Shown piece by piece: positions 58,731 to 64,000 of a stretch of 64,000 nt of DNA. The stretch's first letter is position 1. Every line of letters starts with the position of its first letter. The notes under the pieces are model-generated. The model searched no databases, was not told the DNA's origin, and saw only the letters and a list, made by a program, of their open reading frames with translations. The position numbers and the translations under genes are program-made. Location: assembly GCF_039542905.1 (NCBI RefSeq), contig NZ_BAABIS010000001.1, positions 4,526,001 through 4,590,000 on the forward strand, written 5' to 3'. The stretch is from Kitasatospora terrestris (lineage in GTDB: Bacteria > Actinomycetota > Actinomycetes > Streptomycetales > Streptomycetaceae).

Positions 58731-59957
58731 TCAGCCGCCGGCGTCCAGGGCCGCCAGGGCCCGGCGGGCCACCTCCCGGCCGATCCCCAGCGAGGCGGTC
58801 GCCGCAGGGGACGGTGCGTTCAGCACGTGCACCACCCGCCGCGCCGACCCCGGGTCCGCCGGGTCGAAGCCCGCGAACGCGAAGTCGTCCAGCAGCGAAC
58901 CGTCCCGCGCCACCGCCTGCGCCCGCACGCCCGCGGCGGCCGGGACCAGGTCGGCCTCGGTCACCGCCGGCAGCAGGCGGCGGACGGCCGCCGTGAACGC
59001 CCGCTTGGACAGCGAACGGTGCAGCTCGCCGACCTCGTAGCGCCAGTGCCGCCGGGCGATCTGCCACGTCCCCGGGAAGCGCACCGTCTCCGCCACGTCC
59101 CGCAGCTTCACCGTGCGCCAGTCGTAGCCCTCCCGGGCCAGCGCCGGCACCGCGTTCGGGCCCACGTGCACGTCGCCGTGGATGCCCCGGGTCAGGTGCA
59201 CCCCGAGGAACGGGAACGCCGGGTCCGGCACCGGGTAGACCAGCCCGCGGACCAGGCCGCGCCGGTGCGGCGCCAGTTCGTAGTACTCGCCGCGGAAGGG
59301 CACGATCCGCACCCCCGGGTCGTCCCCGGCCATCCGCGCCACCCGGTCGCTGTGCAGGCCCGCGCAGTTCACCAGCACCCCGGCACGCAGCTCGCCCGAG
59401 GCCGTCCGCACCGTCACCCCGTCGGAGCGCCGCACGATCGACCGGACCTCGGTGCCCAGCCGCAGCTCCGCTCCCTTCTCCCGGGCCAGCTCGGCGTACC
59501 GCCGGGCCACCGCCGGGAAGTCGCAGATGCCGGTCGTCGCCAGGTGCAGCCCGGCCACGCCGGTCACCTCCGGCTCGAACTCCCGGATCCCGGCCGCGTC
59601 CAGCTCGGTGACCGGGATGCCGTTCTCCCGCCCGCGCTCCGCGAGCGCCGCGAGCCGCGGCAGCTCCTCGGCCGCCGTGGCCACGATCAGCTTCCCGGTC
59701 ACCTCGTGCGCGACGCCCTGCTCGCGGCAGAACTCCACCATCTCGGCGGCGCCCCCGGTGGCGTACCGCGCCTTCAACGACCCCGGCCGGTAGTAGACGC
59801 CGGAGTGGATCACCCCGCTGTTGCGCCCCGTCTGGTGCGCGGCGAGGCCGCCCTCCTTCTCCAGCACCACCACCGACACCCCGGGCCGCGCCCGGGTCAG
59901 CGCGTACGCCGTCGACAGCCCGACGATCCCGCCCCCGACCACCACCACATCCGTCAC
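58731..59957 (-). CDS. lhgO: L-2-hydroxyglutarate oxidase
   Basis: The 408-residue FAD protein has the dinucleotide motif VVVVGGGIVGLSTAYALTRA, HQTGRNSGVIHSGVYYRPGS typical of LhgO, and NCAGLHSDRVARMAG. It oxidises L-2-hydroxyglutarate to 2-oxoglutarate, passing electrons to the membrane quinone pool. The start is GTG 59957. It follows the Ro60 gene in direction of transcription after a 59-bp gap. Confidence 0.93.
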   Translation of the reverse strand: MTDVVVVGGGIVGLSTAYALTRARPGVSVVVLEKEGGLAAHQTGRNSGVIHSGVYYRPGSLKARYATGGAAEMVEFCREQGVAHEVTGKLIVATAAEELPRLAALAERGRENGIPVTELDAAGIREFEPEVTGVAGLHLATTGICDFPAVARRYAELAREKGAELRLGTEVRSIVRRSDGVTVRTASGELRAGVLVNCAGLHSDRVARMAGDDPGVRIVPFRGEYYELAPHRRGLVRGLVYPVPDPAFPFLGVHLTRGIHGDVHVGPNAVPALAREGYDWRTVKLRDVAETVRFPGTWQIARRHWRYEVGELHRSLSKRAFTAAVRRLLPAVTEADLVPAAAGVRAQAVARDGSLLDDFAFAGFDPADPGSARRVVHVLNAPSPAATASLGIGREVARRALAALDAGG

Positions 59958-60016
59958 AGGCTCGATAGTGGCACCCCGCCCCGAGCGCCGTCAGGCGCTC
60001 GGGGCGTTCGGTCCCG

Positions 60017-61573
60017 CTACAGCCACGGCCAGTCGGCCCGGGCGCCCGACTCGAGCAGCGGGATCAGCCGGAACGCCGCGTCGCTCAGCCCGCCGAAGGT
60101 GTGCCGGCCGCTCGCGCCGGAGACCCCGTGGCCCGGCCGGTAGCCCGCCAGGTTCCAGGTGTACACCGGAACCCGCGCGGGGACCGCGCCGAGCGGATCC
60201 CCGGAGGAGGCCTGCTCGTCGGTCACGACCACCACCCGGTCGTGCCCGCCGAAGTGCGTGCGCACCGCCCTCGCGGTGTCGGTCCCGCCGAGGTTCCCGA
60301 ACCGCTCCACCGCCTTCAGCACCGACTCGCCGCGCCGCAGCTCGATCACGGAGCTGCCGGTGCCGAACTCCACCAGGTCCGCGTGCTCGGCCCGCAGCGC
60401 CAGCGCCGTACCGAAGATCGCCGCCGAGTCCGCCCGGTTGAGCTGGGTCTGCGCGCTCGGCCGGTCGAACATCGACCCGGACCGGTCGACCAGCACCAGG
60501 GTCCGTCCCGGCAGCGCCGGGACGTTCTCCAGCGAGTGGCCCAGCGCCTTCTCCAGCGCCCAACTCCAGCGCAGCGACGGTGCGTTCCGGTACGCGGCCA
60601 GGTACCGGAACGGGAACTGCCGTCCCTTGCGGACCTCGCCGCGGTCGGCGATCCGCCGCGCCACCTGCTCCGCGACCTCGTCCGTGACGCCGGCCCGGTC
60701 GAAGTTGCGCAGGTTCCGCAGCAGCGCCATCGTCCCCATCGACGGGATGATCGCCTGCCACGCCGCGGCGTCCATCGGGCCCTGCAGCCAGCCGGCCAGT
60801 GCCTCCCAGGTCAGCCCCGCCGCGGCCAGCCGCTCCGGTCCGTCCTCGCCGGTCAGCACCGCCCGCCGCTGCTCCACCGGCAGCGCCAGCAGCGCCCGGT
60901 TGGCGGTGAGCAGCGCGGCGCCGGCCGGCGGCACGGCCTCCTCCGGCCGGTGCCGGCGGTCCAGCGCGTACCGGAACAGCTCGCCCTGCCAGGCCTTCCG
61001 CGGGTCCGGCGAGGGATGCGTCAACTCCAGGACGTCACCGAAGCGGTAGCCCTGCGAGGCGGTGTCGTACTTCAGCAGCGACCGGCCGTCGTACAGTCGG
61101 CGGGCCGCGTCCGCGACACCGCGCTTGACCGGCTGCGGCAGGTTCCGCCCGTAGCGTCCGGTCCAGTAGGCGAGGAACTCGCCCGGCTCGTCGGCCCGCT
61201 GCAGCACGGCGTCGATCACCTGCCGCGAGTGGCCGGGCGCCTCGGCGTCCAGCCGGGCCCGGGTGAACTCGGCCGCGCCGACCAGCGAGGCGGTCCGCAT
61301 GTGCGCCCCGTGCCGCAGCCAGCGCAGCAGGCCGAGCGTCCACTCCGGATCCGCGACGGCCAGCTGCCGCACCAGCGCGGTGTACCGGTCGTCCCGGTCG
61401 CCGCCGCGCTCGTAGAAGGTGTCCTGCCCGACCAGGTTGCCCACCGCGAGCAGGAACAGCTCGGACTTCTCGTCCCGCAGGAACCCGACCCCGCCCTCGT
61501 GGCTGGCCACCCGCTGCCCGGTGGTGGCCACCGGCGACATCTGCTTCTTGCGCTTGACGTTGAAACGGGACAT
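60017..61573 (-). CDS. Ro60-like TROVE-domain RNA-binding protein
   Basis: The 518-residue protein (ATG 61573, RBS GGGGGA) has an N-terminal TROVE domain made of HEAT-like repeats (VGQDTFYERGGDRDDRYTAL, RTASLVGAAEFTRARLDAEA, KYDTASQGYRFGDVLELTHP). A vWA domain with MIDAS motif LVDRSGSMFD near residue 362 follows. Bacterial Ro60 proteins bind Y RNAs and, with nucleases, act in RNA degradation or stress survival. The 460 bp upstream contain a structured, tRNA-like element that is a candidate Y RNA. Confidence 0.93.
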   Translation of the reverse strand: MSRFNVKRKKQMSPVATTGQRVASHEGGVGFLRDEKSELFLLAVGNLVGQDTFYERGGDRDDRYTALVRQLAVADPEWTLGLLRWLRHGAHMRTASLVGAAEFTRARLDAEAPGHSRQVIDAVLQRADEPGEFLAYWTGRYGRNLPQPVKRGVADAARRLYDGRSLLKYDTASQGYRFGDVLELTHPSPDPRKAWQGELFRYALDRRHRPEEAVPPAGAALLTANRALLALPVEQRRAVLTGEDGPERLAAAGLTWEALAGWLQGPMDAAAWQAIIPSMGTMALLRNLRNFDRAGVTDEVAEQVARRIADRGEVRKGRQFPFRYLAAYRNAPSLRWSWALEKALGHSLENVPALPGRTLVLVDRSGSMFDRPSAQTQLNRADSAAIFGTALALRAEHADLVEFGTGSSVIELRRGESVLKAVERFGNLGGTDTARAVRTHFGGHDRVVVVTDEQASSGDPLGAVPARVPVYTWNLAGYRPGHGVSGASGRHTFGGLSDAAFRLIPLLESGARADWPWL

Positions 61574-61711
61574 GAAAAATCCCCCTGGGAGAAAGTCAGG
61601 GGGAGGCATGGCGGAGAAGGGCGCGCCCGAGATCGAGCCGCAGGCTCCGGCGAGCCGACGGCAACGGCAGGGGTGTCCGGTCCGATTCACCGCACCACGA
61701 AGGCGCTCCAC

Positions 61712-62015
61712 GAAGTAACCCCGGCCCGCGCACCGGGCGCTCCCGGTGCTGTGCCTCCCGAGATCAAAGGCGGCATCGGTACGGGGACCTGCTCGTGCGG
61801 ATTTGAACCGCGGCTCCCCGGAGGGAGCGTTACCTGAAGTAACCGAAGCCTGCGCACCGGGAGGTGCGTATTCAAGAATAGGTGTCCAGAGAACAGAAGC
61901 GGCTGAGGTGACATCAGCTGCTCTCCCGATTGAGCTACACCGGCCCGAAGCCGGTGACGGGATTCGAACCCGCAACCCGCCCATTTACAGTGGAAGTAAC
62001 CTCCGCCTGCGCACC
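61712..62015 (-). repeat. Three copies of a 23-bp motif upstream of the Ro60 gene
   Basis: The plus-strand form GAAGTAACC-NNN-GCCYGCGCACC occurs at 61712-61734, 61836-61858 and 61993-62015. Between the first and second copies (61797-61811) there is another T-arm-like hairpin, GCGGTTCAAATCCGC on the minus strand. The copies bound units of about 124 and 157 bp, which suggests two or three related RNA elements in tandem, the first two copies degenerate. Confidence 0.75.
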
Positions 62016-62016
62016 T
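61862..62016 (-). ncRNA. Candidate Y RNA with permuted tRNA-like module
   Basis: On the minus strand the order is: AGGTGCG, motif GGTTACTTC, a T arm CGGGTTCGAATCCCG (61958-61972), a closed acceptor stem ACCGGC-TTCGG-GCCGGT (61939-61955), a D arm AGCTCAATCGGGAGAGC (61920-61935), an anticodon-like arm GCTGA/TCAGC (61902-61918), and CGCACCT, which pairs with the first arm. So the tRNA parts run from T arm to anticodon arm, with the acceptor stem closed by a loop. YrlA-type Y RNAs near Ro60 genes carry tRNA-like modules, which this would fit. The anticodon loop lacks U33, so it is not a normal tRNA. The ends are estimates. Confidence 0.65.
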
Positions 62017-62062
62017 GGACGAGAGAGACGATAACCAGCGGGCGGACGGGCCCGCACGCGAA

Positions 62063-63481
62063 TTACGCGGACCCCGCCAGCACCAGCCGCGCGCGCTCGG
62101 TCAGCTCCTTCACCCGCCGCTCGTCCGAGTACGGCTCCAGCCGCCGCAGCAGTTCCACCACGTACTCCCGGCTGCGGTGCGAGGAGATCCGGCCCGCCAC
62201 CTCGACCGCCCGCTCCCCGGCCGCGACCGCCGCGTCCAGGTCGCCGGCCTCCGCCTCGGCCATCGCCGAGACCACCAGCCGCAGGCCGTGCGAGCGGACG
62301 AACCCCTCGGTCGGCCGGGCCAGCGCCTCCCGGGTGAACTGGCGCACCTTGGACGGCACCCCGAGGTCGCGGAAGCACTCCGCCGCGTCCGCCGCCAGCC
62401 GGTCGTAGGCGTAGAAGTCGATCCAGGTCGGGTCGGGGTCGCCCGGCCGGGACCGGTCCAGTGCCGCCTCCGCCGCCGACAGCGCCGCCCCGCACGCCGC
62501 CGCGTTGCCCGCCTTGGCGTGCGCCCGCGCCTCCACCAGGTGGAAGAAGCTCATCGTCCGCGCCGTCGCCAGGCCCCGGTTGCGCTCCAGCGCCGCCTGC
62601 GCCAGGTCCACCGCCTCGTCCGGGAAGGACCGGTACGAGGCCTGCAGGCTCATCGAGGCCAGCACGTAGCCGCCGAGCGGCACGTCGCCCGCGGCCCGGG
62701 CGAGGCGCAGCGCCTGGATGTAGTACCGCTGCGCCGCCTCGTGCTGGCCGGTGTCGAACGCCATCCACCCGGCCAGCCTGGTCAGTTCGGCGGTCGCCCC
62801 GAACAGCGCCCGGCCGACCGCGTCGCTGTACGAGGCCAGCAGCAGCGGCGCCGCCTCCACCCGCAGGCACTCCGGCACCATCGACGAACGCCAGTCCCCG
62901 CCGCCGTACTTGGAGTCCCAGCGGCGGGCCTCCTGGGCCGCCTCGCGCAGCTTCGCCGCGTCGGTGTGCCCCACCCGGTAGCCGGACGGGTCCGGCAGCA
63001 CCTCGCGGGCCACCGAGCCGTCCGCCGGGGTGATCAGCCAGCGCGACACCGGCGTCGCGTACGCCGACACCGAGAAGGTGCCCGCCAGGCTGTCGCTCCA
63101 CCGGCCGCCGCCCGGGCCGCGCCGCAGGTCCAGGTCGACCCGCCACAGCTCGGTCGCCGACCGCACCGCCTCCGGCACCTCGCGCGGGAACTCCAGGCCC
63201 AGCTCCGGCGTCGGGTGCGAGTCCGCCAGGCCGATCTCCTCCAACGGCACCGGCCGGCCCAGCTTGTTGCCCAGCGCGGTGGCGATCAGGTGCGGCACCG
63301 GACGCTGCGGCACCATGCCCTTGGTGACCCACCGGGCCACCGACGTCTTGTCGTAGCGGAGCGTCAGGCCGCGCTGCGCACCGAGGTCGTTGACCCGGCG
63401 GGCGAGACCCGCGTTGGAGATCTGGGCGAGCGAGAGGAGTGCACCGAGCCGATCGTTCGGGCCTCGAGAGCTGGCGGTCAT
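62063..63481 (-). CDS. nsdA: NsdA-type regulator with TPR-like repeats
   Basis: The 472-residue protein begins TASSRGPNDRLGALLSLAQI, contains SNAGLARRVNDLGAQRGLTL, RYDKTSVARWVTKGMVPQRP (helix-turn-helix-like), and a long helical TPR region with LRVEAAPLLLASYSDAVGRA, LTRLAGWMAFDTGQHEAAQR and YYIQALRLARAAGDVPLGGY. This is the layout of NsdA, a negative regulator of sporulation and antibiotic production in Streptomyces. It starts at ATG 63481 and lies directly upstream of the Y RNA/Ro60 region on the same strand. Confidence 0.92.
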   Translation of the reverse strand: MTASSRGPNDRLGALLSLAQISNAGLARRVNDLGAQRGLTLRYDKTSVARWVTKGMVPQRPVPHLIATALGNKLGRPVPLEEIGLADSHPTPELGLEFPREVPEAVRSATELWRVDLDLRRGPGGGRWSDSLAGTFSVSAYATPVSRWLITPADGSVAREVLPDPSGYRVGHTDAAKLREAAQEARRWDSKYGGGDWRSSMVPECLRVEAAPLLLASYSDAVGRALFGATAELTRLAGWMAFDTGQHEAAQRYYIQALRLARAAGDVPLGGYVLASMSLQASYRSFPDEAVDLAQAALERNRGLATARTMSFFHLVEARAHAKAGNAAACGAALSAAEAALDRSRPGDPDPTWIDFYAYDRLAADAAECFRDLGVPSKVRQFTREALARPTEGFVRSHGLRLVVSAMAEAEAGDLDAAVAAGERAVEVAGRISSHRSREYVVELLRRLEPYSDERRVKELTERARLVLAGSA

Positions 63482-64000
63482 GGTGGCGGTGGCACCCCCT
63501 GGCGACGTGGTGCGCGGACGGTGGCGAACGCGGACAGCGGCGCGCCACCGGGCTGCTGCTGCACCTAGCGTAGTCGTCCGGGTTCCGAGGGTTAAGGGTC
63601 GGCATTCCGGATGGCGGGATCGCGCACCCGCGAGGCCGACCGTCGACCGGCGCCCGGGCGGACGCGGCCGCCCCCGCCGGGCCGTCGCGGACGCCCGTGC
63701 TCCGGCGCCGTGCCCACGTGCGCCACTCGTGCCCCCTGGCCTCGCGGGCAGGTCGGCGATTCGCTGGAGGCCGTGGATCGGCCCGCCGTCGAGGACCCGG
63801 CGGGCCGGGGGAAACGCTGCCGTGATCCCCGCGGGCAGCGAGCGGTCCGGGAGGGCATGCGGATGCCCTCCCGGGCGTGCGACGCCTTTCGGCCATTTCC
63901 GGGCCCCGTCCGGCCCGGAATCCACCGCCGGAACGGCAGGACGGCACGGCCCGGGCCCCGGAGGGGGCGGCCCGGCCCGCGCCACCCCCCGCCACCCCGC
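63482..64000. other. Intergenic region with no convincing gene
   Basis: These 519 bp upstream of nsdA contain the nsdA promoter region. All frames here are short and without recognisable domains or RBS. The only clear structure is the hairpin at 63847-63874. Confidence 0.6.
63847..63874. terminator. Terminator-like 12-bp hairpin
   Basis: CCGGGAGGGCAT and ATGCCCTCCCGG pair perfectly around a 4-base GCGG loop. About 12 bp to the right is a short T run (CCTTTC). Probably it ends a transcript of a gene to the right of the window on the minus strand, or one coming from the left. Confidence 0.65.

Noticed and set aside
61900..61980. An ordinary tRNA gene upstream of the Ro60 gene
   Set aside because: The arms are in permuted order, the acceptor stem is closed by a loop and the anticodon-like loop lacks U33, so it does not fit a functional canonical tRNA.
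63592..63858. Minus-strand frame of 88 residues near the window end
   Set aside because: Arg/Pro/Gly-rich, no RBS and no known pattern; similar frames exist in other phases.

Overview
The window is chromosomal DNA from a very GC-rich actinomycete, almost certainly a member of the Streptomycetaceae (Streptomyces or Kitasatospora). The reasons are the codon use (third positions almost all G or C), many GTG starts and ATGA/GTGA gene overlaps, a complete conservon (cvnA-F), a NsdA-type TPR regulator, a c-di-AMP riboswitch in front of a secreted M23 peptidase, and many TetR, XRE-cupin and SpoIIE-phosphatase genes. All functional calls rest on reading the sequence; no database search was run.

Layout. 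1-5462: end of a transglutaminase-like gene, a winged-helix protein, a RlaP-type nucleotidyltransferase, tRNA-Lys, a TetR/FAD-monooxygenase divergon with a double operator, and a SpoU-type RNA methyltransferase. 5478-19129: a secondary-metabolite locus built on an amino-group carrier protein (AmCP, LysW-like). It holds a TrmB/LuxR-type regulator, a 27-residue peptide gene, AmCP, LysX-like ligase, a shortened DegT protein without the PLP lysine, a full DegT aminotransferase, a LysY/ArgC-like reductase, a LysZ kinase fused to a LysK-like M20 peptidase, a two-subunit transketolase, an ATP-grasp ligase, an amidohydrolase, an MFS exporter and a phosphopantetheinyl transferase. The expected logic is: glutamate is loaded on the AmCP C-terminus, phosphorylated, reduced to the aldehyde, extended by two carbons by transketolase, transaminated, and released by the peptidase as a diamino-dihydroxy acid. 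ATP-grasp ligation and export would follow. This is the best candidate for an undescribed pathway.

19152-32861: mostly metabolic and regulatory genes: F420-dependent oxidoreductase, beta-phosphoglucomutase with GH65 phosphorylase, PoxB, a WYL regulator divergent from a DHA2 exporter, an XRE-cupin regulator with a small membrane protein, and a MocR regulator divergent from an AhpD-like protein. 32903-33509 is an 81-84 bp tandem repeat array next to a small secreted protein gene. 33874-39035 is the conservon. 39128-42398 is a DUF1023 hydrolase locus with a WXG100-like protein and two related small proteins. 42492-45934 holds two SpoIIE-type phosphatases.

46089-56050: small secreted proteins, a TetR/hydrolase operon with a strong palindrome, riboswitch plus M23 peptidase, acetyltransferase, methyltransferase, membrane proteins, aminopeptidase P and an XRE-cupin regulator. 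56051-64000: a 24-codon gene with an almost complete anti-16S Shine-Dalgarno sequence, initiator tRNA-Met, PrsW protease, trmB, lhgO, a Ro60 (TROVE) gene, an upstream region with a tRNA-like element in permuted order that looks like a Y RNA, and nsdA. The last 519 bp hold no convincing gene apart from a terminator-like hairpin.
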